A stretch of 64,000 nucleotides of DNA from Streptococcus suis (lineage in GTDB: Bacteria > Bacillota > Bacilli > Lactobacillales > Streptococcaceae). The position numbers and the translations under genes were made by a program. The notes under the pieces were generated by a model. That model worked only from the letters and a program-made list of their open reading frames with translations. It had not been told where the DNA came from and did not search any database. This document shows positions 16,847 to 24,959 of this stretch, piece by piece. How positions within the stretch are numbered: position 1 is the first letter of the stretch; every line of letters starts with the position of its first letter. Where the stretch lies: NCBI RefSeq assembly GCF_002960425.1, contig NZ_POIZ01000052.1, positions 1 through 64,000 on the forward strand. The letters run 5' to 3'.

Positions 16847-16895
16847 ATAGTTTATAGATGGAATGTATACTGAACAAGGGAGTCGTCATATATTG

Positions 16896-16904
16896 TGGTA
16901 TAAT
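16896..16904 (+). promoter_or_regulatory. Extended -10 promoter of the cassette
   Basis: TGG-TATAAT (TATAAT at 16899-16904) ends only eight bases before the ATG at 16913, so a transcript starting at the normal distance would be leaderless for that ATG. Confidence 0.65.
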
Positions 16905-16912
16905 TAGAGAGC

Positions 16913-17182
16913 ATGACGTTTTGGAAGAAGATTCTCTATGAGTGGGACAATCAAATCAATCGTGTTGAAGAGTTTTATACAGTGATGGGAAATGGAAATA
17001 GAGAAAATGGAAAAGAGAACGTAAAATATCTCATGGAGAACCCTACAATCGGAGGTAATTTTATCAAATATGGGGTTGGTCTAGATATTATTTTCGGAAA
17101 AGAAAGTGATGCTGATGATAAAGCTTTAAAAGATTTTTATGATTACCTAAATAGAGGAGAGAAGCAAAATGTCGGTACTTAA
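16913..17182 (+). CDS. Hypothetical protein, 89 aa (cassette gene 1)
   Basis: The family is not recognised. The product is soluble and charged, beginning MTFWKKILYEWDNQ and containing a Gly-rich stretch NPTIGGNFIKYGVGLD. It has no ribosome-binding site and the ATG is eight bases from the -10 box, so translation is either leaderless or begins at an internal ATG such as 16985. Its last 14 bases overlap the next gene. It may be the tail of a larger lost protein, for example a toxin C-terminus; that is a guess from its position in front of tandem small genes. Confidence 0.5.
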   Translation: MTFWKKILYEWDNQINRVEEFYTVMGNGNRENGKENVKYLMENPTIGGNFIKYGVGLDIIFGKESDADDKALKDFYDYLNRGEKQNVGT

Positions 17183-17693
17183 AAAAATAATGATCGGTCT
17201 TTTTACAATCATACTCATAGTGATGGGGTTTATCAGCTATAGTCGCTATCAAAGTGCACAAGAGCTAAAAACGGCATTTAAAAATGACGATAAGATTCAA
17301 GTTTTCTATCACCTAATGGCTTCGGAGAGATATGCGAAAGTTATCCGCCAAGCTGGTTTTACGATTCCACCGGATAGCGCTATTCGATTTGATGGAGCTA
17401 TTGACCCCTTGGAAATCGAGGGGGATTTGCATTTAAAAATTCATCCACCAGGTGAAGCCGATGAGGAACTTAGTATTTCATTTTTAGTGGAAAAGAACGA
17501 TGCTACTATTGAAGCGTTTTTTGTCATGGATAGGCAACTGAATTTGCTCCGTAGCTATTATCAGATAATGGAACAAAATGAGAGGAAAAACTTAACACTT
17601 CACGAATCAGAAGAAAAGCGTCTTTTGAGTATTGTCCAAAAAGAAATCAATGTTTTTTTGGACACGATGGAGGAGACTTTGTATAATCAGTGA
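17169..17693 (+). CDS. Membrane-anchored hypothetical protein, 174 aa (cassette gene 2)
   Basis: One N-terminal membrane helix (about residues 5-24, KIMIGLFTIILIVMGFISY) is followed by a soluble domain outside the membrane. The order of segments (FYHLMASERYAKVIRQAGFTI, then a beta-rich part DLHLKIHPPGEADEELSISF, then an acidic helical C-terminus ending EETLYNQ) parallels the three following genes, so it is a distant paralogue. Function unknown; tandem diverged small anchored proteins are often immunity proteins. Start has AGAGGAG upstream. Confidence 0.7.
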   Translation: MSVLKKIMIGLFTIILIVMGFISYSRYQSAQELKTAFKNDDKIQVFYHLMASERYAKVIRQAGFTIPPDSAIRFDGAIDPLEIEGDLHLKIHPPGEADEELSISFLVEKNDATIEAFFVMDRQLNLLRSYYQIMEQNERKNLTLHESEEKRLLSIVQKEINVFLDTMEETLYNQ

Positions 17694-17774
17694 GTTATGC
17701 TTGTTGAGATGTCCATAAAGATATGCTGTGTGATATTTCCGAATAAATGGTAATCTCATGAGGAGAAGAAATCA

Positions 17775-18326
17775 ATGTTAAATAATCTGCGAAAACATAA
17801 AAAAATCATGGTCCCTATTCTTGTAATGTTCACCGTAGTCATTTCCTTTTTTGGTTACCGACTGTATTGTTACGGTGATTTTAAGCGAACCTATGAGAGC
17901 GGAGCTTCTACCTATGAACAATTTTATTCTCTGACAAGATATGACAGATTTTTTGGGAAACAATATGTGGACGATGTAAAGAAAGCGGGCTACGACCTAG
18001 ATGATTACAATTTGAAGATGATGGATCGAATTCCTGCAATAACTTCTAAAAAGTTAGGGATAAAATTTATTCCAGAAGAGATACATATCACTGTCAGTTT
18101 TAACTATGAATTGAATGGCAGACAGATTAATGTATTCCAGCAACTTAACAAGGATATGAATCGGGATGGTAAAGGCAGCTACTATTTACAGGATGAAAAC
18201 GGTAATCTGATTGAGAGTGTAGAGTTGACAGAAGCTGAGGAGCAAGAGTTGACAGAAATCGCTATTGCGGAGCTGGAAGATCTACTGGCAGATGTCTACC
18301 ACTCCATGTATCCTGAGGAGAAGTAA
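17775..18326 (+). CDS. Membrane-anchored paralogue A, 183 aa (cassette gene 3)
   Basis: N-terminal basic stretch and membrane helix (residues about 10-30, IMVPILVMFTVVISFFGYRL), then a soluble domain with YDRFFGKQYVDDVKKAGYDLDDYNLKM, a beta-rich part (EEIHITVSFNYELNGRQ) and an acidic C-terminus ending SMYPEEK. Bases 17864-18025 are identical to 18404-18565 in the next gene, while its first 80 bases are nearly identical to the gene at 18870. Function unknown. GAGGAG precedes the ATG. Confidence 0.75.
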   Translation: MLNNLRKHKKIMVPILVMFTVVISFFGYRLYCYGDFKRTYESGASTYEQFYSLTRYDRFFGKQYVDDVKKAGYDLDDYNLKMMDRIPAITSKKLGIKFIPEEIHITVSFNYELNGRQINVFQQLNKDMNRDGKGSYYLQDENGNLIESVELTEAEEQELTEIAIAELEDLLADVYHSMYPEEK

Positions 18327-18329
18327 GTA

Positions 18330-18866
18330 ATGTTGAGTAAGAAAAGCCGAGTGACTGTCCTCATAGTATTGACTTTGGTGCTATCGTTTTTCGGTTACCG
18401 TCAGTATTGTTACGGTGATTTTAAGCGAACCTATGAGAGCGGAGCTTCTACCTATGAACAATTTTATTCTCTGACAAGATATGACAGATTTTTTGGGAAA
18501 CAATATGTGGACGATGTAAAGAAAGCGGGCTACGACCTAGATGATTACAATTTGAAGATGATGGACCGAATTCCTGCATTAATATCTAAAAAGTTAGGGA
18601 TAAAATTTATTCCAGAAGAGATACATATTACTGTTAGCTTTGACTATGAATTAAATGGGAAACGTATTAGTGTCTTCCAACAACTTGATAAGAATTTGAA
18701 GCGGGATGGTGAAGGAATTTATTTTCTTATAGATGAAAATGGGAATGATATAGAGAGAATAGAGTTAACGGATGCTGAAAAGCAAGAGTTGACAGAAGTT
18801 GCTATTGCGGAGCTTGAAGCTCTACTGGCAGATGTCTACCACTCCATGTACCCTGAGGGGAAATAA
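18330..18866 (+). CDS. Membrane-anchored paralogue B, 178 aa (cassette gene 4)
   Basis: Same architecture as its neighbours: membrane helix at about residues 7-23 (VTVLIVLTLVLSFFGY), then the YDRFFGKQYVDDVKKAGYDLDDY block identical to paralogue A, and a C-terminus ending SMYPEGK. It starts three bases after the previous stop codon. Only the anchor and the last third differ clearly from paralogue A, which points to recent duplication with an exchanged 5' end. Function unknown. Confidence 0.75.
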   Translation: MLSKKSRVTVLIVLTLVLSFFGYRQYCYGDFKRTYESGASTYEQFYSLTRYDRFFGKQYVDDVKKAGYDLDDYNLKMMDRIPALISKKLGIKFIPEEIHITVSFDYELNGKRISVFQQLDKNLKRDGEGIYFLIDENGNDIERIELTDAEKQELTEVAIAELEALLADVYHSMYPEGK

Positions 18867-18869
18867 CCA

Positions 18870-19421
18870 ATGTTAAATAATCTGCGAAAACATAAAAAAA
18901 TTATGTTCCCTATTCTTGTAATGTTCACCGTAGTCATTTCCTTTTTTGGCTACAGAGAGTATGATTATGGAGCTTTCAAGAGAGCTTATGAGAATGGTAC
19001 GGTCTACGAGCAGTTGAAGGTCATAACGGGTTATGGTAGAATAATTGGTGGCAAACGTTATGTTGAGGCCGTTCGGAAGGCGGGTTACGAGATTGATGAG
19101 TATAATTTGAGGATGAACGATAACATCACCAGTTTAACTACCAAAAAAATAGAAATAAAAGTTATTCCGTTAAACAATAGAGTTGACCTTCATTATAGCT
19201 ACATTTTGAATGAACAACCATTAGGTGTCAGTCAAATACTTAATGAAAAAATGGAGTTGGATAGAGATGGAATATACTATCTCCTTGATGAATCTGGACA
19301 GGATAAGGAAAGAATTCAATTGAGTGAGGATGAACAAGAGCAACTAAGGGAAGTCGCTGAGAATGAACTCAAAGCCATGTTAAAAGATATCTATGATTCC
19401 ATGTACCCTGAAGGGAAGTAA
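18870..19421 (+). CDS. Membrane-anchored paralogue C, 183 aa (cassette gene 5)
   Basis: The first 28 residues, including the membrane helix, are almost those of paralogue A, but the outer domain is diverged (YGRIIGGKRYVEAVRKAGYEIDEYNLRM, then NNRVDLHYSYILNEQPLG) before a similar acidic end, SMYPEGK. Spacing of three bases from the previous gene implies one transcript. The mix of shared anchor and diverged outer domain is typical of arrays shaped by gene conversion. Function unknown. Confidence 0.75.
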   Translation: MLNNLRKHKKIMFPILVMFTVVISFFGYREYDYGAFKRAYENGTVYEQLKVITGYGRIIGGKRYVEAVRKAGYEIDEYNLRMNDNITSLTTKKIEIKVIPLNNRVDLHYSYILNEQPLGVSQILNEKMELDRDGIYYLLDESGQDKERIQLSEDEQEQLREVAENELKAMLKDIYDSMYPEGK

Positions 19422-19427
19422 GCAATA

Positions 19428-19592
19428 GGCGGAGCAGGTGGATCCCCTCCAAATCCCCTTGATGAAGGAACAGGCTGATGCTGTTTTTACTTGGTATCAA
19501 GGCTATAGCAGGCTTCAACCATTATGGTATTTGTGAAAAATGAACAAAATACGAAAAAGATGGACTTTTTAAAATAAAAAAGTTCGCTTTTT
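19428..19592 (+). repeat. Right 165-nt direct repeat (copy of kinase 3' end and terminator)
   Basis: Copy of 16682-16846. Here it encodes nothing intact: it starts seven bases after the paralogue C stop. The copy lies directly before the purR promoter, restoring the original junction between the kinase gene and purR. Confidence 0.95.
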
Positions 19593-19602
19593 GCATAGAT
19601 TG

Positions 19603-19611
19603 TGCTATAAT
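19603..19611 (+). promoter_or_regulatory. Extended -10 promoter of purR
   Basis: TGC-TATAAT (TATAAT at 19606-19611); the purR ATG is 26 bases further on with AAAAAGGAG before it. Confidence 0.75.
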
Positions 19612-19637
19612 AGGAAAAAGCCAAAAAGGAGAACGAT

Positions 19638-20450
19638 ATGAAATTAAGAAGAAGTGAACGAATGGTTGTTATCTCTAACTACCTCATCAATCACCCTTAC
19701 GAATTAACAAGCTTGAATACCTTTGCGGAAAAGTATGAGTCTGCCAAGTCTTCAATTTCAGAAGATATTGCAATTATTAAAAAAGCCTTTGAAGAAAGCT
19801 CGATTGGTCAGATTGAAACCATCACAGGAGCTAGCGGAGGGGTTGTATTTACGCCTTCTATTTCTAAGGAAGAGTCCATCGAGATTGCCCAAACTCTTCG
19901 TGACCAGATGGCTGAAAGTAATCGGATTTTGCCAGGTGGTTATATTTACTCATCTGACCTTCTTTCAACACCTCATGTCTTGAAAAACGTTGGTCGTATT
20001 ATTGCCAATGCTTTTAAGGAAGAAAAGATTGATGCTGTCATGACGGTTGCGACAAAGGGTGTTCCTTTGGCCAATGCCGTTGCCAATGTACTCAATGTTC
20101 CATTTGTTATTGTTCGTCGGGACCTTAAGATTACAGAGGGTTCAACCGTTTCGGTTAACTATGTGTCAGGATCTAGCGACCGCATTGAGAAAATGTTCCT
20201 ATCCAAGCGTAGCTTGAAGGCAGGAAGTCGTGTCTTGATTGTTGATGATTTCTTGAAAAATGGTGGTACCATCAATGGTATGATCAGCCTACTCTCTGAG
20301 TTTGATTCAACCTTGGTTGGCGTAGCTGTCTTTGCGGAAAATCAAAAAGGTGACCGCAACGTAGCCAACTATAAATCGCTTCTAGCCGTGACCGACATCA
20401 ATGTCAAAGAAAATCGCGTGGATGTTGAGTTGGGTAATATTTTTGAGTAA
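19638..20450 (+). CDS. purR: Purine operon regulator PurR
   Basis: The 270-residue product has an N-terminal winged-helix DNA-binding domain (about residues 1-75) and a phosphoribosyltransferase-like effector domain that senses PRPP; the signature VLIVDDFLKNGGTINGM near residue 198 is the PRPP-binding loop. In Gram-positive bacteria PurR controls purine genes from PurBox sites (CCGAAC core). A matching site occurs in this window before pyrD at 55048. It normally follows yhaM in streptococci; here a cassette separates them. Confidence 0.96.
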   Translation: MKLRRSERMVVISNYLINHPYELTSLNTFAEKYESAKSSISEDIAIIKKAFEESSIGQIETITGASGGVVFTPSISKEESIEIAQTLRDQMAESNRILPGGYIYSSDLLSTPHVLKNVGRIIANAFKEEKIDAVMTVATKGVPLANAVANVLNVPFVIVRRDLKITEGSTVSVNYVSGSSDRIEKMFLSKRSLKAGSRVLIVDDFLKNGGTINGMISLLSEFDSTLVGVAVFAENQKGDRNVANYKSLLAVTDINVKENRVDVELGNIFE

Positions 20451-20510
20451 CTTTTACTGGTCAGCACTTCAAGAGATGTAAGCTGCCCCCTATTTAGATT
20501 ATGCGTGCAT

Positions 20511-20537
20511 AAAAAAGCTGAGTGTTCAGCTTTTTTT
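20511..20537 (+). terminator. Intrinsic terminator of purR
   Basis: AAAAAGCTGA pairs with TCAGCTTTTT around a GTGT loop, followed by further T residues. Confidence 0.88.
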
Positions 20538-20596
20538 GGTGGCTTCAAACTCATATCTGAACGACATTTTTAAACATGCTATCTTATCTAGAATTT

Positions 20597-20605
20597 TGGT
20601 ATAAT
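20597..20605 (+). promoter_or_regulatory. Extended -10 promoter before the 20641 gene
   Basis: TGG-TATAAT with TATAAT at 20600-20605; the ATG follows at 20641 with AAGGATGAG upstream. Confidence 0.7.
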
Positions 20606-20640
20606 AGTAGAGCAGGATGATTTGATAAGGATGAGAAAAT

Positions 20641-21486
20641 ATGAAAAAAACAGTATGGAATGCCTCTTTAGAAGAGAGTTTGAATCTTGTAACGGATAAA
20701 TATATACAGACTTCCCTAGAAGATATTGAAAAAAATGGTTATGGAAAGAAAATCTTGGGATTTTTGACAGTTGAATTTTTTATCTTTCTTATATCATTTA
20801 TCGGACCGTATTCTGACAAAGAAGTTGGAAAGATATTATTTGTGGAGGCGAAAATCCTATTTTCAATCCCCGTATGGCTCGGCTTATTAGTAATCGTTCA
20901 TTACTTAATGGACGCTAGAAAGATACGCCATAATCGAATTTTGTCGTATTACTATTTCAATCGGAATATGTTCTTGATGGTGAGTCTTCTGAATTACCAA
21001 GTATTTGTTCTATGTGCGATTGGTTCGGCCATGTTTTTTGGTTCGCTAATTGCAGTCATTCTAAACCTATCTATCATAATCTTTGTAATCGCAGAAAGAT
21101 ATCTATGGTTTAAGAAAGAGGTTTTGAATGGCTTATATGGAAATCAATCTGTTTCTAATCCATTGAATGACGTGTTAGAGAAGTTTGTCGTCTTAGGGAG
21201 GAAATATGGTGGCTTAATCGTCTTTCCCTTTGTTGTACTTCGTCTCTTTTTACCCAATCAGGGTAAAGGGATTTATGAGAATGATTTTCTAAGAAGTTTA
21301 GTCATGATTTTTGGGATTGGTGGGCCTATATTACTTTTCTATTTTATCGTAGCAATAGTTTTTAGTTGTATTCAAGGATTTTATATAAATAAATATATGG
21401 AAGACTATCGTATTCTCTCAGGATATAGCATTGAAGACTGGTATGGTAAAAAGTCCAAGCGATATAAGGAAAGTTTGGGGAAGTGA
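20641..21486 (+). CDS. Polytopic membrane protein, 281 aa
   Basis: Starts MKKTVWNASLEESLNL, an N-terminal signature shared with the next gene, followed by about six to seven membrane helices (for example FLTVEFFIFLISFIG, FSIPVWLGLLVIVHYLM, LLFYFIVAIVFSC). No catalytic motif is visible and the family is not recognised. It is the first of a run of AT-rich accessory membrane genes that end in type VII secretion remnants, so an accessory or immunity role in such a locus is possible. Confidence 0.7.
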   Translation: MKKTVWNASLEESLNLVTDKYIQTSLEDIEKNGYGKKILGFLTVEFFIFLISFIGPYSDKEVGKILFVEAKILFSIPVWLGLLVIVHYLMDARKIRHNRILSYYYFNRNMFLMVSLLNYQVFVLCAIGSAMFFGSLIAVILNLSIIIFVIAERYLWFKKEVLNGLYGNQSVSNPLNDVLEKFVVLGRKYGGLIVFPFVVLRLFLPNQGKGIYENDFLRSLVMIFGIGGPILLFYFIVAIVFSCIQGFYINKYMEDYRILSGYSIEDWYGKKSKRYKESLGK

Positions 21487-21574
21487 TAAATATAAGCAGG
21501 AAATATTAAAATTAGTAGCAAAAAGTGTATTTAACTAAGAGCTAAGACTATTTGCTATTGGTTAAGGAGAAAAC

Positions 21575-22405
21575 ATGAAAAAAACACTTTTAGATGCAAG
21601 CTTTGAAGAGAGCTTAAATCTATATGATGATCCATCTTATAAAAAATTTGGGAAACCAAATTTTGAATCAGCGCAAGAGACTGAGAAATATAGAGGAACC
21701 TTTAAAGGAAATTGGAATACTTTCTGGTGGAGTCTTCTTCTTATTTTTGGTGTCAATTATTTATTTGCTGTCATATCTAATATGATCTATCATCTCCCAA
21801 GTGAAAAAACATCCATTACCGGTTCTCCAATCAATTTTTTTCCGTATTGGATCTTTTATCTCTTGGCATTTCTATGGTTACTGATCGTTATTTTGGGAAA
21901 AAGATTCAAATTCAAGTTTATTCTAACTTATCGTACTCAGTTTCATATTTTTGTAACCTATTTTATTTGGTTATTGATTGAATTTAATTTACTTTTATTG
22001 AATGTATTTTATGGAACCCTCGGTATATTAGGGGTTGGCGTGATTTATTTTTCTCAAGCTGTTATTATTGGCAATCTGTTCAATCATAAAATTAAAAGTC
22101 TTAGTCAGTTGCTATATGGTCAATTTTTGCCATCACGATTAGACAGAGCTTTCAGTTTTCTGGCACGGTATTTTTGGATTGTAGTGATTATTTTAACCGT
22201 TTTAAAATGGATACTAGAAGGTTGGAAGGGCATGGATGGATTAGGTGTTTTAGGAACCCTGTCTATATGGTTTATTACCAATATAGGAATTTTGACCTTG
22301 CAAATCTATCTTTTTCTTCCGTTCTTTCTTCAGGGCTATTATAAATGGAAATATCCTGAAGAATATCGTGAGTGGGAAGGGAAAACAAAGGAAGAATGGT
22401 ATTAG
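21575..22405 (+). CDS. Polytopic membrane protein, 276 aa, paralogue of the 20641 gene
   Basis: The N-terminus MKKTLLDASFEESLNL matches that of the preceding protein, and about six membrane helices follow at similar spacing (WSLLLIFGVNYLFAVI, WIFYLLAFLWLLIVI, FWIVVIILTVLKWIL and others). The C-terminus ends EWEGKTKEEWY, also like the neighbour (SIEDWYGKKSKRY). The two are diverged tandem duplicates of unknown function. TAAGGAG stands before the ATG. Confidence 0.7.
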   Translation: MKKTLLDASFEESLNLYDDPSYKKFGKPNFESAQETEKYRGTFKGNWNTFWWSLLLIFGVNYLFAVISNMIYHLPSEKTSITGSPINFFPYWIFYLLAFLWLLIVILGKRFKFKFILTYRTQFHIFVTYFIWLLIEFNLLLLNVFYGTLGILGVGVIYFSQAVIIGNLFNHKIKSLSQLLYGQFLPSRLDRAFSFLARYFWIVVIILTVLKWILEGWKGMDGLGVLGTLSIWFITNIGILTLQIYLFLPFFLQGYYKWKYPEEYREWEGKTKEEWY

Positions 22406-22407
22406 AA

Positions 22408-22533
22408 ATGGAGAAATTATTGATGAAGAAATATTTACCAATTGGCTCAGTGGTTCAGCTCAAGAATGGGAATAGGAAAATTAATGCTTTTGATTCGGGC
22501 ATAAAATCAATTCAACATGTGTTTGGGTGGTGA
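22408..22533 (+). pseudogene. DUF4176 N-terminal fragment, 41 codons
   Basis: The short frame contains YLPIGSVVQLKNGNRKI, the characteristic start of DUF4176 proteins, then diverges and stops at 22531. DUF4176 genes (about 90-110 codons) are regular members of LXG-toxin/type VII secretion loci in Firmicutes. The missing C-terminus marks it as a remnant. Its stop overlaps the start region of the next gene. Confidence 0.65.
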
Positions 22534-22535
22534 AG

Positions 22536-23198
22536 ATGGAAGTGGTATTTAAAGAGTCTAACAGAGTATTTCACAAAGTTATTTTAGTTAATGGGGACAA
22601 ATATCTACTAGATTTGACAACAGTTATCCCAAAACTTTTCTTTTGGCAATTTAAAACTCAGATAATTACTGTGAGTATGATAAAGCTAGAAGAAAAAGAT
22701 TCTAGTTTTGAGGGTCTAGTTAAAACTGTAAATAAGTCCTTTGGACCAGCTTTAGGAGTAGTTATTTCGGGTATTTTGTATAGCTTAATGGATGATATTT
22801 TTTTAAAGTATAATATTAGTCAGAATTTCTCTTTAAAGATTTTCCTACTTGCTTTCTCTGTTCTGTTAGCCTTTATCGTTTTTAAGGTGATTGTGGTTGC
22901 GATAAGATACAATGTAAATCGTAGAATTCCAGATAAGAGTGCTCACCATCGAATAACATTTAAGGTACTGACACAGAAAAGTCATATCAATTTGTATAAG
23001 ACACTCCCTTTTATAGTTGGTATTTACTTAATCATTTTTTGTATGTATATGCTTACTAATAATGGGACGGAAGGAGGTTTTCTGATTATTAATAGTATTG
23101 TTACGTTAGGTATTTTTACGTTATTTTTAGGCATGTTGCCACTAAGAGAAAGCTTTGAAAAGAATGAAATTCTTTTTGAAGCAATCGAGGAACTTTAG
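22536..23198 (+). CDS. DUF443-like multi-spanning membrane protein
   Basis: A soluble N-terminal part (about residues 1-60, HKVILVNGDKYLLDLTTVIPKLFFW) is followed by five predicted helices, the layout of the tandem five-transmembrane (DUF443) proteins that occur in clusters in Gram-positive bacteria, including near type VII secretion effector genes. Assignment rests on architecture and the VNGDKYLLDL-type N-terminus. The ATG at 22536 is preferred to the GTG codons at 22527-22532. Function unknown; 220 residues. Confidence 0.55.
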   Translation: MEVVFKESNRVFHKVILVNGDKYLLDLTTVIPKLFFWQFKTQIITVSMIKLEEKDSSFEGLVKTVNKSFGPALGVVISGILYSLMDDIFLKYNISQNFSLKIFLLAFSVLLAFIVFKVIVVAIRYNVNRRIPDKSAHHRITFKVLTQKSHINLYKTLPFIVGIYLIIFCMYMLTNNGTEGGFLIINSIVTLGIFTLFLGMLPLRESFEKNEILFEAIEEL

Positions 23199-23214
23199 AA
23201 TGAGAGGGACAGAG

Positions 23215-23511
23215 ATGTCAATACTACCAATTGGAACAATTGTATATTTGAAATAGGGTAGCCAAAAACTAATGATTTTGAATCGTGGAGTTACCTTGGA
23301 AAAAGACGGAGAAAAGGTTATTTTTGACTATTCAGTAGCACTTTATCCAGAGGGGTTGAATCCAGATAGGCTTTTCTATTTTAATAGAGATGATGTGGAT
23401 TCCGTGGTTTATAAAGGTTTTAGTGATATTGATGAGGAACGATTTGTATATTTATATCAAAATTGGCTTAATGAGAATAGCTCTATGCTCAAAAAGGGAA
23501 TATCAAAATAA
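23215..23511 (+). pseudogene. DUF4176 gene broken by an in-frame TAG
   Basis: Translation from the ATG at 23215 gives MSILPIGTIVYLK, then TAG at 23254-23256, and continues in the same frame GSQKLMILNRGV... YSVALYPEGLNPDR... YFNRDDVDSVVYKGF to the stop at 23511. The joined 98-residue sequence is a full-length DUF4176 protein in which one codon (normally Glu or similar) has become amber. A GTG/ATG restart downstream would lose the conserved N-terminus. Confidence 0.75.
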
Positions 23512-23851
23512 TATTATTGATAGCTCGAACGGAATTCATTTAAGTGCTTCCCTTGCAAGTATTGTACGCAAGAAGTATTTTTAAAAATAGGTTTTTATAT
23601 GGCTTCTATCAATGTAAACCACTATAATATTTTTAGATATGATTGATTAGATTTCTTCCCAGTTAGTGTGAACTAGCTGGGTATTTTTGGTATAATGGAA
23701 AGGTATATTCTTCCTTGATACATAAGATGTCAAGCTAAGCTCGGTCTAAAGCGGAGCTGGAGGATGAGATGGAACTAGAATCGCTTTACTTTATTTCTGT
23801 TTCGAAATGATGTGAACAGCTCTGCTATTTTTCAAAAAACTCAAGAAAGGT
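23512..23851 (+). other. Gene-free stretch with a terminator and a promoter
   Basis: CCCAGTTAG (from 23658) pairs with CTAGCTGGG (to 23681), followed by TATTTTT, a likely terminator. TGG-TATAAT (23691-23696) follows at once. A 13-codon frame starting at the ATG near 23769 (MELESLYFISVSK) has an upstream GAGGATG but matches nothing I know. The last part runs into the essC fragment. Confidence 0.6.
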
Positions 23852-24229
23852 ATGAAGCCATCTGGTGTGGTGGATGACCAGATTTGGTCCAATTACCGCT
23901 TCAAGCTGGCGCTCAAGGTGGCAGATCGGAGCGACTCCATGGAGATGCTTAAGACGCCAGATGTGGCTGAGATTACTCAGGTGGGTCGTGGCTACCTCCA
24001 GGTCGGAAATAATGAAGTGTATGAACTCTTCCAGTCTGACTGGTCTGGGGCTGATTACCAGCCAGATAAGGATGAGCAGGGGATTGAGGACCATACCATC
24101 TATGCCATCAATGACATTGGTCAATATGAGATTCTTGATGAGTTACCTCCATTATCAAGACCAACAAATCAAGTTGAAAATTCCCAAAGAAATAGAATAG
24201 GAGAGTTAGGATGCAAAAAGAAAAAATGA
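23822..24229 (+). pseudogene. essC: EssC (type VII secretion ATPase) C-terminal fragment
   Basis: The frame encodes [46 protein letters not shown] and [18 protein letters not shown], which is the characteristic stretch of the last FtsK/SpoIIIE-type ATPase domain of EssC/YukB, the motor of type VII secretion. EssC is about 1,400-1,500 residues; only about 110 remain, without Walker motifs. The sequence diverges after [11 protein letters not shown]. It is therefore a remnant, not a functional ATPase. Its GC content is clearly higher than that of the flanking AT-rich genes. Confidence 0.8.
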
Positions 24230-24660
24230 CAGTAGAAGAGTTCGTACAACTGAAGAAGGATGCTCAGGTATCCTTGATTCTATTTATTGTTTTTGGGCTT
24301 GTCTTGTTTTCAAGTATGTTTTACATAACAGCGATTGGGGCGAGAACAGAAATGTACAGTTCTATAGGGATTACAGTATTTTTATCTGTGGGCATGACAG
24401 CTTTTAGACCCTATTTTTTACCCAAAAATATCTTAGAGAAAAAACAACCTGAGCTGAAGCAGTATTCGACAGAGGGTTACTCAGTTTCTAGTGCCTTTCT
24501 AAAAAGGGTTTTTCTAGTTTATTCGGTTGCGATTATTGTGGTTGTTTTTGGTTTTGCCTCTGCCTACGCAACTCGGGTTGAGACCATCCTTCCCGATGAT
24601 ACCTTACCAAGTCTGGAACAGAAGTCTATTATTGAATTAGAGCTTGAGGAAGATCAATGA
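24211..24660 (+). CDS. Small membrane protein, 149 aa
   Basis: Four hydrophobic stretches are visible ([37 protein letters not shown], and [23 protein letters not shown] as the longest) with an acidic C-terminal tail ([10 protein letters not shown]). The family is not recognised. It overlaps the tail of the essC fragment and the ATG of the next gene (ATGA). The place suggests it belonged to the effector/immunity end of the lost type VII locus. Confidence 0.65.
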   Translation: MQKEKMTVEEFVQLKKDAQVSLILFIVFGLVLFSSMFYITAIGARTEMYSSIGITVFLSVGMTAFRPYFLPKNILEKKQPELKQYSTEGYSVSSAFLKRVFLVYSVAIIVVVFGFASAYATRVETILPDDTLPSLEQKSIIELELEEDQ

Positions 24661-24959
24661 CAAAGCAAGAATTACTGAATTTTGTGGAAGCTCACCAATC
24701 TGAAATAGGGGCATTTACTATTATGCCAGGAAGAAAATTTGGAGGGCAGTTTACTCTCGGCTACTATTTTGATGAGGAATCACAAAAGTATAAATTTTAT
24801 GAAGTAAGTGAGCGTCAAGATTTTAAAATAAGGGCTGAATTTAATACGGAATCTGAAGCAATAGATAGACTATATCGAAAAATAGTTTTTCGTTTTAATT
24901 TAACTGCTCCATCTATATTTATATTAATACGGACTCTATCGACTCTCTCGGCGTTGTAG
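24657..24959 (+). CDS. Probable immunity-type protein with altered C-terminus, 100 aa
   Basis: The first 80 residues (ELLNFVEAHQSEIGAFTIMPGRK, then FGGQFTLGYYFDEESQKYKFYEV) look like a small cytosolic single-domain protein of the immunity type, with DRLYRKIVFRFN as a natural end. The remaining 18 residues are read out of frame through the start of a DUF6572 gene, so the true C-terminus has been lost by a deletion joining two genes near 24905. I do not know the precise family. Confidence 0.55.
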   Translation: MTKQELLNFVEAHQSEIGAFTIMPGRKFGGQFTLGYYFDEESQKYKFYEVSERQDFKIRAEFNTESEAIDRLYRKIVFRFNLTAPSIFILIRTLSTLSAL

